From Bacillus sp. S/N-304-OC-R1 (lineage in GTDB: Bacteria > Bacillota > Bacilli > Bacillales > Cytobacillaceae), in contig NZ_JACWFE010000004.1 in assembly GCF_019749375.1 (NCBI RefSeq), positions 62,001 to 126,000 on the forward strand: a DNA stretch of 64,000 nt, written 5' to 3'. This document shows, in pieces, positions 55,884 to 64,000 of the stretch. The translations under genes and the position numbers were made by a program. Numbering within the stretch: the stretch's first letter is position 1; each line of letters begins with the position of its first letter. The notes beneath the pieces are model-generated. The model was given only the letters and a program-made list of their open reading frames with translations. It ran no database searches and was not told where the DNA came from.

Positions 55884-56303
55884 TTACCAGCCTTCATTTA
55901 ATTTTATATAGATGGCAAGAAGCTGTTGGCGCTCCTCTTCGGTTAAACGTTCAAAAAGCTGTTTTCGCAGCGTGACGCCTTCTTCATGTGCTTTTTTTAA
56001 TATTTTTTTTCCCTCATCCGTAATGTCTAAGTAAAGGATTCGTTTGTCCTTTTCATCTCTTAATCGGATTGCCAGTTTTTGTTTAATTAATTTTTCTGAT
56101 AAATGTGTAATGGATGGGGGAGCAAAGCCTAATCGGTCCGCAATGTCTGATGGGCGGCTTTTGCCATGCTCTTTGAGATGACTGAGGACTAATACATGGG
56201 AAATGCCAATATTCTCATTAAACATTTGATTCCATTTAATTATCATATTATTAGTTGCTTTTTCCATGATATGAATAAGTTCAAATATTGTCTGATTTTC
56301 CAT
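55884..56303 (-). CDS. MarR family transcriptional regulator
   Basis: A 139-residue winged-helix regulator: SHVLVLSHLKEHGKSRPSDI, LGFAPPSITHLSEKLIKQKL (recognition helix) and the wing RDEKDKRILYLDITDEGKKI. The start is ATG 56303 behind GAAAGGAGCGG; the longer frame is not needed. It is read after the SDR gene, beyond an intergenic hairpin, and may repress the pair by binding the two ATTTAGA...TCTAAAT sites upstream of the SDR gene. Typical ligands are phenolics or quinones, but none is shown here. Confidence 0.9.
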   Translation of the reverse strand: MENQTIFELIHIMEKATNNMIIKWNQMFNENIGISHVLVLSHLKEHGKSRPSDIADRLGFAPPSITHLSEKLIKQKLAIRLRDEKDKRILYLDITDEGKKILKKAHEEGVTLRKQLFERLTEEERQQLLAIYIKLNEGW

Positions 56304-56343
56304 ATTTCCGCTCCTTTCAAAATTAATCATATCATATAATAAG

Positions 56344-56374
56344 AAAAGCCTCTTCTAATAAGAGAGAGGCTTTT
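56344..56374 (-). terminator. Hairpin between the SDR and marR genes
   Basis: AAAAGCCTCT/AGAGGCTTTT stem with an 11-base loop, T-rich at the 3' side on the minus strand. It may reduce marR transcription relative to the SDR gene. Confidence 0.7.
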
Positions 56375-56401
56375 AAATGTTTAAACGAGCGAGTAAAAAT
56401 A

Positions 56402-57136
56402 TTACTGAGCAGAATAACCGCCGTCTATCGTTAATTCAGCTCCGGAAATATAAGAAGCTTCATCAGATACAAGGAATAGAGCAGCGTTTGCAATATCAGC
56501 TGGTTGTCCTAAACGTTTAAGTGGAGTCATTGCAATAAGCTGCTCAACTGCTGCTTGAGAAGATTGCAATCCTTTTGTCATCGGTGTTTCAATAACACCT
56601 GGGAATAAAGTATTTACACGAATGCCAGAACGGCCAAATTGAACGGCAGCCGCTTTAGAAATAGCGCGAACAGATCCTTTAGATGCTGCATAAGGATTTA
56701 CACCCATACCAATTTGAGCTGTATAAGAAGAAATATTTACAATAGCACCTGACTTTTGCTCTTCCATGTAAGGGAATACATGTTTTAAGCCAAGGAATGT
56801 TCCAAAGCCGTTAATAGCAGATAGTTTTTGCCAGTCATCCATAGTAACGTCTTTCATTGGCTTTTCAGAAGAAATACCAGCATTATTTACTAGAATATCG
56901 ATACGGCCGAAACGCTCTTTTACGTCTTGTAATAATTGCTTCCAATCTTCTTCATTAGAAACATCTAACTTTAAGCCATGGACATTTTCTTTTTGGCTTG
57001 CTCTTTCTAATGCTTCTTGATTGATATCAGCTGCAATAACAGTTGCGCCTTCTTTGCTAAAAAGATCTACCATATATTCGCCGATACCTGAAGCCCCACC
57101 AGTCACAATTGCTACTTTATTATCTAATCTTCCCAT
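56402..57136 (-). CDS. Short-chain dehydrogenase/reductase (SDR)
   Basis: A 244-residue classical SDR with the cofactor motif TGGASGIG (12-19), NNAG (84-87) and the catalytic S137, Y149, K153 (YAASK). D37 after the second strand (VIAADIN) favours NAD over NADP. AAGGAGG lies before the ATG. The Gly-rich SYTAQIGMGVNPYAASKG and the VIETPMTKGL loop are ordinary. It is the first gene of a probable two-gene unit with the MarR regulator. Substrate unknown. Confidence 0.93.
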   Translation of the reverse strand: MGRLDNKVAIVTGGASGIGEYMVDLFSKEGATVIAADINQEALERASQKENVHGLKLDVSNEEDWKQLLQDVKERFGRIDILVNNAGISSEKPMKDVTMDDWQKLSAINGFGTFLGLKHVFPYMEEQKSGAIVNISSYTAQIGMGVNPYAASKGSVRAISKAAAVQFGRSGIRVNTLFPGVIETPMTKGLQSSQAAVEQLIAMTPLKRLGQPADIANAALFLVSDEASYISGAELTIDGGYSAQ

Positions 57137-57174
57137 TCTGATTTCCTCCTTGTTGTTAAAAACTGCAATGTATT

Positions 57175-57220
57175 ATTTAGACATCTAAATAATACCACAA
57201 AACTATTTAGATGTCTAAGG
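57175..57220 (-). promoter_or_regulatory. Paired palindromic operators upstream of the SDR gene
   Basis: ATTTAGACATCTAAAT (57175-57190) and ATTTAGATGTCTAAGG (57205-57220). The two are reverse complements of one another apart from the last two bases, and their centres are exactly 30 bp (about three helical turns) apart, so two dimers could sit on the same face. They are likely sites for the MarR protein. Confidence 0.75.
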
Positions 57221-57570
57221 ACTTACATGTGTTACTAGAAAAATTTTTAGTTAGAGATTAATAGGCAGACTATCCAGCGCCTGAACCAGAGTTATTACAG
57301 CCACCTTTGCGTGTAATCTCTCCATATTATGGCCACTATTTAGTAATTAATGTATGAACTTCAATCTGAGCAGAAAAATATTTTGATCTTCCCTTGCTGA
57401 AAAATATTGAAAGTTTAACTACTTATTATGTAAAAAATAATGGGGGTAAAACTTTTTATCATACTAAGGAATGGTGAATTCCACAGTATTCGACAAAAAT
57501 TATTGATTCATACTTCGAGATCTTAATGCTTATATCCTATCTTCCTTATTAAAAAATTTAGCAAGTTGCA
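57221..57570. other. Gene-free AT-rich stretch
   Basis: No supportable gene, terminator or repeat. It may hold decayed remains of the missing start of the M14 peptidase gene, but I could not read any convincing in-frame homology. Confidence 0.4.
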
Positions 57571-58368
57571 ATGAATAATCCAACGATTTTATTCCTAACT
57601 CAGCAGCACGGAAATGAACAGCTTACTACAGAAGGAGCTCTTGAATTTATTAAACATTTAGGAACTGGCAAAACAAAAGGTATTCTTGAAAATGTAAACG
57701 TTCTCATCATTCCGATGCTAAATGCTGATGGAGCAATGGGGGATGTTAACTTCTCCTTAGATAACTATTTAGCTGATGGAGATCGCCATTTAACACGCTA
57801 TAATGCAAACTATGTAGATTTGAACTGTGAACATGATAAAGCGTTAAGCAAAATGGAGCCAGAGGCTAGAGCATTGCATGAAAATGTTTTACAAAAGTAT
57901 AAAATTGATTACATGATTGATTTACATCATCAAGGTACATTAAGTGAAACGGAAGGGCAGCTTGTTTCTGGATCTATTCTTTATCCGACAACGCCTAATG
58001 TAAAGCCTGAAGTATTAGAGGGATCTAAGAAACTAGGTTCGGTCGTCTATCATACTATTGAGCCGACTGGCTGGGGCCATCTTGGAAAATATGATGGTGG
58101 ATCAACTAATAATATAGGCCGAAATGGAATCGCAGCTGATTATAATATTTCTACGTTATTATTTGAAATGCGCGGAATGTCGGATCATTACATTGAATCT
58201 TATGCGATTGGGCAAAAGAGTAATGGCTACCTAATTAAGCAAACGATTACGACATTAAACGCGACCGTAAGAGCTATAGCCGATGGTTCTATTGAAAGTG
58301 CAGATACTAGTTTTTGGAATACATTGCCAATCCAAAGAAGTAGAGCGGGCGAGGAAGCTGATGAATAA
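57571..58368 (+). pseudogene. M14-family zinc carboxypeptidase, N-terminally truncated
   Basis: The 265 visible residues begin almost at the zinc site: FLTQQHGNEQLTTEGAL has the HxxE ligand pair at about residues 13-16, and the third histidine lies in YMIDLHHQGTLSETEGQ. The usual signal peptide and the first part of the catalytic domain are absent, an in-frame TAG sits at 57559-57561, and there is no ribosome site before ATG 57571. I therefore read it as a broken gene, though an unusual intracellular M14 protein remains possible. Confidence 0.7.
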
Positions 58369-58421
58369 GTAAATAGAGGCAGGGGGCATGTCTAGAAATA
58401 GATGAATGCTCCCTGGTTAAA

Positions 58422-58631
58422 TTATTCGAGTTCAGTCCAATCTTCATATGCTCCGCTTCCATTGCAGCCAGGACAATCAAGTAAATTGCCATAGAACGCA
58501 AATTCATTTGCTGGGTAAGGCATAAAGCCTCTTCCATAGCAATCAGGACATTTGTTCATCTCTTTCATTTGCGAAACATGATTTTCATACCTTGCAGCTC
58601 TCCAGTCATTGAATGATTTCATAAGCCCCAT
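58422..58631 (-). CDS. Small zinc-ribbon protein with two CxxCxGxG-type motifs
   Basis: A 69-residue protein: MGLMKSFNDWRAARYENHV, then CPDCYGRGF and CPGCNGSGAY, paired motifs like the DnaJ zinc centre. I recall close relatives in Bacillus that are mislabelled methionine aminopeptidase. GGAGG lies about ten bases before the ATG at 58631; the ATG at 58640 is too close. A zinc-binding chaperone-like or protein-contact role is possible, but its function is unknown. Confidence 0.8.
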   Translation of the reverse strand: MGLMKSFNDWRAARYENHVSQMKEMNKCPDCYGRGFMPYPANEFAFYGNLLDCPGCNGSGAYEDWTELE

Positions 58632-58795
58632 ATTATTCATCACCTCCACTTACTTTTTCCCTTATTGTTTTAATAATTGGATCTTTTTATACATGTGATC
58701 TTTTTATCGCAGTGCATAACATATTGTTAGAACACGTACACTTACAATAGATGGTGGATTTCGAGGAAATACACGGGAAAGGAGTTTAAATATTA

Positions 58796-59344
58796 ATGAA
58801 GATTTTAGGGATTTCTGGTACGATTATTGGTTCAAAAACCGCTGTTTTAGTAGATACAGTTCTTAAAGAAATCAAAGACAGATATCCGGAAATTGAAACA
58901 GAATTGCTTGATTTAAGAAAATATCATATGGAATTTTGTGATGGCAGAAATCCAGATTTATATAATGAAGATACGAAGAAGATCATGAAGAGAGTAATTG
59001 AGGCTGATTTCTATGTCATTGGTTTTCCCATTTTCAATGCATCCATTCCAGCCCCGCTAAAAAATATATTTGATTTGCTGCCTCCATCTGTATTTAGGCA
59101 TAAAGTAATGGGATTCGCAGCAAACGGGGGAACCTATCAGCATTACCTTGTGATTGAAAATCAAATAAAACCAATAGCAGGGTATTATCGGTCATATGTT
59201 GCCCCTAGTTATGTGTATTTGAATAATTCGCATTTCAATGAGCAGAATGAAATTCGTGACGAAGAAATTTTAAAACGAATAGAAGAATTGGCAGAAGAAT
59301 TGGTCGTTCTGCAAAAAGCATTAGTCAGAAAAAATGAAAAGTAG
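58796..59344 (+). CDS. NADPH-dependent FMN reductase family protein
   Basis: A 182-residue flavodoxin-fold reductase. The FMN phosphate loop ISGTIIGSKTAVLVD (about 6-20), YVIGFPIFNASIPAPLKN (about 76-93) and the GFAANGGTYQHYLV strand fit the SsuE/azoreductase-like group. AAAGGAG is upstream of the ATG. It stands alone with its own terminator. SsuE supplies reduced FMN to alkanesulfonate monooxygenase, but no such monooxygenase gene is in the window. Confidence 0.85.
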   Translation: MKILGISGTIIGSKTAVLVDTVLKEIKDRYPEIETELLDLRKYHMEFCDGRNPDLYNEDTKKIMKRVIEADFYVIGFPIFNASIPAPLKNIFDLLPPSVFRHKVMGFAANGGTYQHYLVIENQIKPIAGYYRSYVAPSYVYLNNSHFNEQNEIRDEEILKRIEELAEELVVLQKALVRKNEK

Positions 59345-59408
59345 GTTTCAATAAAATTGTTGTATTTTGAAATATTAATATAGTCTGCTTTAATTCATTT
59401 ATAACTCA

Positions 59409-59447
59409 AACATCCAGAGTCTATTACGTAGCCTGGATGTTTTTTTA
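59409..59447 (+). terminator. Terminator of the FMN reductase gene
   Basis: AACATCCAG/CTGGATGTT stem, 15-base loop, then TTTTTT. Confidence 0.88.
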
Positions 59448-59548
59448 TTAGTATTGCAGAGCTAAATTGGACATTATTACAATATAAATAATAGTGGAAA
59501 TAAATGGTTTTTGGAAAAGGAACAGTTAAGAGGGGTGAGGAAGCGATA

Positions 59549-61036
59549 ATGATTAATTATCAGAATTATGACGGTTTGGGACTTGCTGAATTAGTTGCGA
59601 AAAAGGAAGTGCATCCGAAAGAGCTCGCAGAGGCAGCAATTAAGTCTATTGAATTGAAAAATCCAAAGCTTAATGCTGTCATTCATAAAATGTATGATAA
59701 AGCACTTAAGTCTGCAGAATCCGAATTGAAAGGAACATTTGCTGGTGTGCCTATGCTGATAAAAGATATTGCACAAGAAGCTGAAGGGGAGCCGCTTACT
59801 CTCGGTTCGAAAGGATTTTCTCGTTACCGGGCGAAAGCAGATTCTATATACGTAAGCCAATTAAGACGCACAGGCGCACTTCTATTAGGATATACGAATG
59901 TACCTGAATTTGGTTTAGTAGCAGTTACGGAACCTAAATACTATGGGGCTGCTAAAAATCCTTGGAATGTTAACTTTACGCCAGGAGGATCGAGCGGCGG
60001 ATCAGCTGTGGCAGTTGCATCAGGAATGGTGCCGATTGCAGGTGCCAATGATGGAGGAGGTTCAATAAGAATCCCTGCTGCATACTGCGGTTTATTTGGG
60101 TTAAAGCCGACTAGGGGTAGGACACCTGTTGGTCCAAAGCATGGGAGAAGCTGGCAGGGAGCTTCAGTTGATCATGTACTAACAAAATCTGTACGTGACA
60201 GTGCAGCCATGCTAGATGAACTATCAATTATGGAAAAAACAGCAGCTTTTCATGCACCGCCATATCAAGGAAGCTATCTGACAGCAGCAAGCACACCTTT
60301 AAAAAATGATGTTACATTCGCATTTTCTATCTCGTCTCCAATTGGAACAGAGGTGCATCATGAATGTAAGGAAGCCGTTTTGAAAACAGTTAAAATCCTA
60401 GAATCATTGGGTTATAGAATAGAAGAAGCAGATGCACCAGTGGACGGAAACAAAATCACTAACAGCTATTTAACGATGTATTTCGGTGAAACCGCAGCAT
60501 TAATAGCCTCATTAGAAGAAGTGCTCGGCCGAAAAGCCAATTCTAGTGATGTAGAACAAACAACTTGGCTATTAGGGCTCCTAGGAAAAGCTACCTCTGC
60601 GGAGGAATTTGTGCTAAGTCTAAAGGAATGGGATAAAGCAGCTTTTAAAATGGAAGAATTCCATGAGACTTATGACTTTTATATTACACCGACAACAGCA
60701 TTTCCACCTGCAAAAATTGGCGAGCTTGATCCTTCCCAAACAGAAAAAATGCTGATCAATATAATTGGGAAATTAAAAATGGGAAATCTATTGAAGAAAG
60801 CTGGCATTGTTGATCAGCTTGCACAGAAAAATTTAATGAGAACTCCTTATACCCAGCTGGCAAATCTAACAGGACAACCAGCGATGTCGGTTCCGCTTCA
60901 TATGACAGAGGATGGATTACCGGTTGGAGTACAAATAATGGCTGCAAAGGGTAAAGAAGATCTTCTTTTTCAATTAGCAGGATTGCTAGAACAGACAGAA
61001 TATTGGATAGAATTGCAAAACAATCCTTCTTTTTAG
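59549..61036 (+). CDS. Amidase signature family hydrolase
   Basis: A 495-residue amidase with the full Ser-cisSer-Lys triad: K72 (VPMLIKDIAQ), the cis serine in TPGGSSGGSA (about 144-153) and the nucleophile S172 in DGGGSIRIPA. No signal peptide. The start is ATG 59549, supported by AGGGGTGAGG; the frame from 59504 would add 15 residues. Relatives hydrolyse aliphatic or aromatic amides or 6-aminohexanoate-type substrates. It is not part of a gatCAB operon. Confidence 0.92.
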   Translation: MINYQNYDGLGLAELVAKKEVHPKELAEAAIKSIELKNPKLNAVIHKMYDKALKSAESELKGTFAGVPMLIKDIAQEAEGEPLTLGSKGFSRYRAKADSIYVSQLRRTGALLLGYTNVPEFGLVAVTEPKYYGAAKNPWNVNFTPGGSSGGSAVAVASGMVPIAGANDGGGSIRIPAAYCGLFGLKPTRGRTPVGPKHGRSWQGASVDHVLTKSVRDSAAMLDELSIMEKTAAFHAPPYQGSYLTAASTPLKNDVTFAFSISSPIGTEVHHECKEAVLKTVKILESLGYRIEEADAPVDGNKITNSYLTMYFGETAALIASLEEVLGRKANSSDVEQTTWLLGLLGKATSAEEFVLSLKEWDKAAFKMEEFHETYDFYITPTTAFPPAKIGELDPSQTEKMLINIIGKLKMGNLLKKAGIVDQLAQKNLMRTPYTQLANLTGQPAMSVPLHMTEDGLPVGVQIMAAKGKEDLLFQLAGLLEQTEYWIELQNNPSF

Positions 61037-61200
61037 GTAGGAATACAGCTATAAGCAGGGTAATAAAATATTCTATCTTCTCCTTATTTTGTAACAGACT
61101 TATGACAATTGATCTGTTTTGCAGATTTAAATAGAAATCTAGTCTGCATGATGTATAATATTAAAATGCAAGATCATCATTTAGGTAAGGGAGGAATAGA

Positions 61201-61584
61201 ATGATGGGATGGGCAATAGCCATTTTGTTCCTTGCAGCAGTCGTGCTGCTCATTTTATCGTTTTATAAATCGGGGCAAAATTCAACTAGACTAGAGCAGC
61301 AGATAGATCAACTTACCTTCACTTTAATGGAAGAGGTGTATCAGCTCCAGCAGCAAATTAGAAATCTGGAAATTGATGCTGACATCACTGCTAAGGAAGG
61401 AACGAGTTCGGTTCCTTATGAAAAAAGACAGTTGCTGCGTGATATGATTGACTTACAAAAGCGTGGGTATTCTGTAGAGAGTATTTCGTCAGAGAAACAG
61501 ATAGATCAGGCCGAGGTCGAACGCATGCTTGCTTCCTATGTTAAACAGAAGGATGAAAGGAGCAAGGTTGCCAATGACATCTAA
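61201..61584 (+). CDS. Membrane-anchored coiled-coil protein, hypothetical
   Basis: A 127-residue protein with one N-terminal helix (WAIAILFLAAVVLLILSF), a coiled coil (LEQQIDQLTFTLMEEVYQLQ) and a C-terminal helix-turn-helix-like part (LLRDMIDLQKRGYSVESISS, QIDQAEVERML). AGGGAGGAA precedes the ATG. It overlaps the next gene, a membrane protein with a YceG-like domain. The layout resembles small SwrB/YlxL-like anchored proteins; I do not recognise it firmly. Confidence 0.7.
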   Translation: MMGWAIAILFLAAVVLLILSFYKSGQNSTRLEQQIDQLTFTLMEEVYQLQQQIRNLEIDADITAKEGTSSVPYEKRQLLRDMIDLQKRGYSVESISSEKQIDQAEVERMLASYVKQKDERSKVANDI

Positions 61585-62065
61585 AGAGATGCGCAGCTTT
61601 GCCGGGGGATTACTTGTTGCGGCAAGCTTATGTGGGTTTGTTTACTTTAGCAGTTCTGCTGATGCGACGCCAGCTAGCAAGCCAGCTGAAAAACTTTCAA
61701 ATGAAGAAATGAAGGATTTGCTTACAGCTAAAGGCTATGTAATTTATACTGAAAAAGAGTGGAATCAGCTAGCTGATGAAAAAGCGAAAGACAAAGAAGA
61801 GAAAAAAGACAGTCAAAAGGACAGTAAAAAAGAAAATACTGAAAAAGAAAAAGTAGTCTATAGAACTGTACTAAATGTATCTTCGGGCATGACCAGCATT
61901 GATGTTGGAAGAAGTCTTGTAAGAGCGAAAATAATCGATAATGCCAATGCATTTTCAAAGGAAGTAGAAAAGCGAGGGCTTGCGAACGAATTGCGTCCAG
62001 GTATTTACGAAGTGGAATCTGGTATGGATATGAATAAAATTATATCGATCATCTTTCCAAAATAA
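61574..62065 (+). CDS. Membrane-anchored protein with YceG/MltG-like N-terminal domain
   Basis: A 163-residue protein: one hydrophobic segment (FAGGLLVAASLCGFVYFSSS), a Lys/Glu/Asp-rich linker (about 75-100) and a C-terminal domain VLNVSSGMTSIDVGRSLVR ... LRPGIYEVESGMDMNKIISI, which resembles the LysM-like half of MltG/YceG but lacks the catalytic lytic-transglycosylase half. ATG 61574 is 11 bases after AAAGGAG; TTG 61568 is an equally good start. It may bind peptidoglycan without cutting it. Confidence 0.65.
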   Translation: MTSKEMRSFAGGLLVAASLCGFVYFSSSADATPASKPAEKLSNEEMKDLLTAKGYVIYTEKEWNQLADEKAKDKEEKKDSQKDSKKENTEKEKVVYRTVLNVSSGMTSIDVGRSLVRAKIIDNANAFSKEVEKRGLANELRPGIYEVESGMDMNKIISIIFPK

Positions 62066-62086
62066 AATGAATGACATGCATCCTGT

Positions 62087-62117
62087 AATCAGGCTGCATT
62101 TTTTTATTTTTGCTTTC
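62087..62117 (+). terminator. Terminator between the YceG-like gene and the L,D-transpeptidase gene
   Basis: TGCA-CCTG/CAGG-TGCA stem with one mismatch and a TAAT loop, then TTTTTTTATTTTT. Confidence 0.8.
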
Positions 62118-62451
62118 ATTTATGAATAAAAACCTCAATACCAATTGGAACTAAAGACGATAATTCTAGTACATCGTGATTAAACATTCGAATACATCCA
62201 TGCGAAACAAACCTACCGATTGAAGCTGGATTATTTGTTCCATGAATGCCGTAATGAGGTTTTGATAGCCCCATCCAAAGCACTCCGAATGGTCCACCGG
62301 GATTAGGCTGCTTGTTGATAATCGTATATGTTCCTGTAGGTGTTGGTGACAATATTTTTCCCACGGCAATCGGGTAAGTTTTTAAAAGTCTGTTTCCATT
62401 AAAAAGTTTTAATTGATGCTTTGATGTTGAAACATCGATCCATTTCACCAT
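62116..62451 (-). CDS. Minimal L,D-transpeptidase (YkuD domain)
   Basis: A 111-residue protein that is almost only a YkuD catalytic domain. H70 (HGTNNP) and the signature SHGCIRM with C86 are intact; [20 protein letters not shown] and [12 protein letters not shown] fit the fold. There is no signal peptide and no LysM domain, unlike B. subtilis YkuD, so secretion is unexplained; spore or mother-cell use is possible. TGGAG is eight bases before ATG 62451. Confidence 0.88.
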   Translation of the reverse strand: MVKWIDVSTSKHQLKLFNGNRLLKTYPIAVGKILSPTPTGTYTIINKQPNPGGPFGVLWMGLSKPHYGIHGTNNPASIGRFVSHGCIRMFNHDVLELSSLVPIGIEVFIHK

Positions 62452-62510
62452 GATGACCAACTCCACTTTTTAATACTATATGTAGGAAACTAGGCACTTG
62501 TGAATAGGAA

Positions 62511-62564
62511 CCCAGATTAAGATTCCTAGTGATTGAACAGCCAATTCTAGGTGCTTAATCTGGG
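62511..62564. other. Long imperfect hairpin downstream of the YjcZ-type gene
   Basis: CCCAGATTAAG with CTTAATCTGGG, extended inside by CCTAG/CTAGG, around a loop of about 17 bases. No clear T run on either strand, so a terminator or a small palindromic element. Confidence 0.5.
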
Positions 62565-62589
62565 TACTGTAATCAATTGGTTTCATAGG

Positions 62590-62691
62590 TTAATAACCCA
62601 TGTAAGATGCACCAATAATTATTAAGAGGATAAAAAGAACAACAATTAAAGCAAAGCCGCTTCTCATTCCTCCATGACCATGAGATTCCAT
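62590..62691 (-). CDS. YjcZ family small sporulation protein
   Basis: A 33-residue gene: MESHGHGGMRSGFALIVVLF, then ILLIIIGASYMGY. The GFALIVVLFILLIIIG-type hydrophobic segment is the YjcZ family signature, a family of tiny spore-associated proteins in Bacillus. GGTGGTGAAAGG precedes the ATG at 62691. It stands alone. Confidence 0.9.
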   Translation of the reverse strand: MESHGHGGMRSGFALIVVLFILLIIIGASYMGY

Positions 62692-62885
62692 ACCTTTCAC
62701 CACCTTTATATTAATTAGTACAAAGTATGCAAATGTAATCCTTTTTGAAATGGACAAATATTGAATTAATTTATTGCTGCGTCATTTTTCATGGATTGTT
62801 TTGAAGAATCAGCACTTTTCTATAAAGTTATGAAACTTTTTATTATGGCTAACAGTTCCTCTATGAAGAATTTTCTGAAAAATGA

Positions 62886-62946
62886 TTGTATCATTTGTCG
62901 AAATGTGTTATTTTATTAACGTGATGAAAATGAAGTGTAAACTTCA
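62886..62946 (+). promoter_or_regulatory. Promoter and operator of the RpiR-type gene
   Basis: TTGTAT-N17-TATTTT (62886-62914) followed by the perfect palindrome TGAAGTGTAAACTTCA (62931-62946), whose TGAA...TTCA arms are common in RpiR/MurR operators. It would sit just after the transcription start, fitting autorepression. The rest of 62692-62995 shows nothing. Confidence 0.55.
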
Positions 62947-62995
62947 CTGATTAAACCAACTTAAAGCCTACGCTTCATTTCAAAGGGAGATTTCC

Positions 62996-63856
62996 ATGGA
63001 ATTAAAGAAAATTATCCTTTATAAATACAATGAACTATCAAAGGGGCAGCAAAAAGTGGCTAACTATTTGCTCGAAATGCCGAAGGATTTTGCTATGAAG
63101 TCTGCAAATGAAATCGGTACCAAAGCAGGAGTTAGTGAAACGACAGTGATACGTTTTTGTTATGCGATTAATCTTTCTGGTTATTCCGATTTGCAAAAGA
63201 AAGTTCGTGAACAGCTGCTATTTCAGGAAAGCAGTCTTGGGGAATATCATTCTACCAAGCTGCAATTAGCAGAGGAGCCTAACTTTTTTGCCAAAGTGAT
63301 GGAAAAGGATAGGGAACAAATTAAGGAAATGATGGCACTTATCAATGAAGATCAATTAAACCAATTAGTTGATCAGATTGTTAAGGCAGATGCGATTTAT
63401 ATTTCAGGATTAGGAACATCTTTTCCTGCAGCAAACTGGTTGTCATTTACACTTGGACTCGTTAAGGATCGCGTAAAAATAGTTAGGTCTGACACAGACG
63501 ATATTGTATTTACTCTAAGTGGAATGAATAACCAATCTGTTATGATTGCCATTTCGTTTCATCGCTATTTAAAAGAAACGATTAAAATTGGCCGGCTGGC
63601 AAAAAAGCAAGGAGCATATATTGTTGGGATTACAGATTCCCCGAATGCACCAGTAAGTGAATTTTCCGATATGTTATTTCCAATATTTCCATTTAAGAAA
63701 TCTTCAATTGATACAACAACTGCTCTATTTTCTTTTTTAAACGCAGTTGTAGCCGGGGTAACAGTCAAAAATTCAAATCATTTTGAAAAACGTAAAGAAC
63801 AATATGAAGAATTATTTAAGGATGATTTCTTTGTAGATGGAGGAGATGCGATATGA
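62996..63856 (+). CDS. RpiR/MurR family regulator (HTH plus SIS domain)
   Basis: A 286-residue regulator with an N-terminal HTH_6 domain (LSKGQQKVANYLLEMPKDFA, ANEIGTKAGVSETTVIRFCY, about 14-58) and a C-terminal SIS sugar-phosphate-type domain (AIYISGLGTSFPAANWLSF, SVMIAISFHRYLKETI, GAYIVGITDSPNAPVSEFS). AAAGGGAG precedes the ATG. The stop overlaps the next start as ATGA, so it is coupled to an M20 peptidase. Ligand unknown; an amino-sugar or acylated amino acid would fit the partner. Confidence 0.92.
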   Translation: MELKKIILYKYNELSKGQQKVANYLLEMPKDFAMKSANEIGTKAGVSETTVIRFCYAINLSGYSDLQKKVREQLLFQESSLGEYHSTKLQLAEEPNFFAKVMEKDREQIKEMMALINEDQLNQLVDQIVKADAIYISGLGTSFPAANWLSFTLGLVKDRVKIVRSDTDDIVFTLSGMNNQSVMIAISFHRYLKETIKIGRLAKKQGAYIVGITDSPNAPVSEFSDMLFPIFPFKKSSIDTTTALFSFLNAVVAGVTVKNSNHFEKRKEQYEELFKDDFFVDGGDAI

Positions 63857-64000
63857 AAAGGGAAATTGCTCAGCTAAGACCCACAATTGAGTCCCTATTT
63901 GATCACTTTCATCAGAACCCTGAAGTAAGCTGGGAAGAGTTCAAAACGACTGAATTTATTCAATCGTTTTTACAGGAGCAAGGGTTTAATGTGCAAACCT
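63853..64000 (+). CDS. M20 family amidohydrolase/peptidase, N-terminal part
   Basis: The gene is cut by the window end; 49 residues are visible. FHQNPEVSWEEFKTTEFIQ is the N-terminal block of M20 aminoacylase/IAA-amino acid hydrolase-like peptidases (usually H-x-x-PE-x-SxEE). GGAGGAGATGCG lies upstream and the ATG overlaps the regulator's stop. The product probably hydrolyses an N-acylated amino acid whose level the RpiR regulator senses. Confidence 0.85.
   Translation, partial: MKREIAQLRPTIESLFDHFHQNPEVSWEEFKTTEFIQSFLQEQGFNVQT

Noticed and set aside
55149-55897. Several minus-strand open frames with a 17-residue period (such as FLSDKLFYWT repeats)
   Set aside because: They arise because the 51-bp unit is a multiple of three, lie in more than one frame, and have no ribosome sites.

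Overview
The window is a low-GC Firmicute chromosome segment, most likely from a Bacillaceae species (Bacillus, Cytobacillus, Neobacillus or Mesobacillus type). The grounds are strong GGAGG ribosome binding sites, frequent GTG/TTG starts, spore-associated small genes (YjcZ family, DUF1657/DUF421 cassette), a CwlO-type endopeptidase, and dispersed palindromic repeats that I recognise from Bacillus genomes. I cannot name the species. I saw no rRNA, tRNA, CRISPR array, insertion sequence or prophage.

Layout. 1-2260: end of the trp operon (trpF', trpB, trpA). 2300-10400: small genes, a 52-bp tandem repeat array, a decayed nitrate-reductase-like locus (frameshifted membrane subunit, then a NasC-like N-terminus with a stop codon joined to a PAS histidine kinase), chrA, a split ThrE-type exporter and an IseA-like secreted protein. 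10700-14450: a nitrilase and two acetyltransferases, then a DUF1657-DUF1657-DUF421 cassette resembling part of the spoVA2mob spore operon. 14690-21100: moaA-fdhD divergent from an oxalate/formate-type transporter, a DUF2294 gene and a YdeP-type molybdoenzyme. 21420-32400: CwlO, then a glycolate island (glcE, glcF, glcD, malate synthase G, IclR regulator, LctP-type permease). 32850-34910: a formate dehydrogenase with an in-frame UGA and a bacterial SECIS hairpin. 35130-39160: a 20-bp repeat array, a YtrA-type GntR regulator, an ABC transporter and an ECF sigma factor. 39360-50760: acyl-CoA dehydrogenase, thiolase, pssA, and a branched-chain-type ABC transporter operon carrying two acyl-CoA ligases. 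51030-64000: TerC, another molybdopterin oxidoreductase, a P1 peptidase, an 11-unit 51-bp repeat array, an SDR-MarR pair with paired operators, a truncated M14 peptidase, small proteins, an amidase, an L,D-transpeptidase and an RpiR-M20 peptidase pair.

How it fits together. The centre of the window is C1/C2 acid metabolism using molybdenum enzymes. Glycolate would enter by the permease, be oxidised by GlcDEF to glyoxylate, and be condensed with acetyl-CoA by GlcB. Formate would be handled by the selenocysteine FdhF and possibly the YdeP-type enzyme, with MoaA and FdhD supplying and maturing the molybdenum cofactor. The most interesting signals are a small structured RNA leader motif of identical spacing before the OFA transporter (probably in tandem) and before the YdeP-type gene, each overlapping an intrinsic terminator; the selenocysteine formate dehydrogenase; and three unrelated intergenic tandem arrays whose units each contain an inverted repeat.
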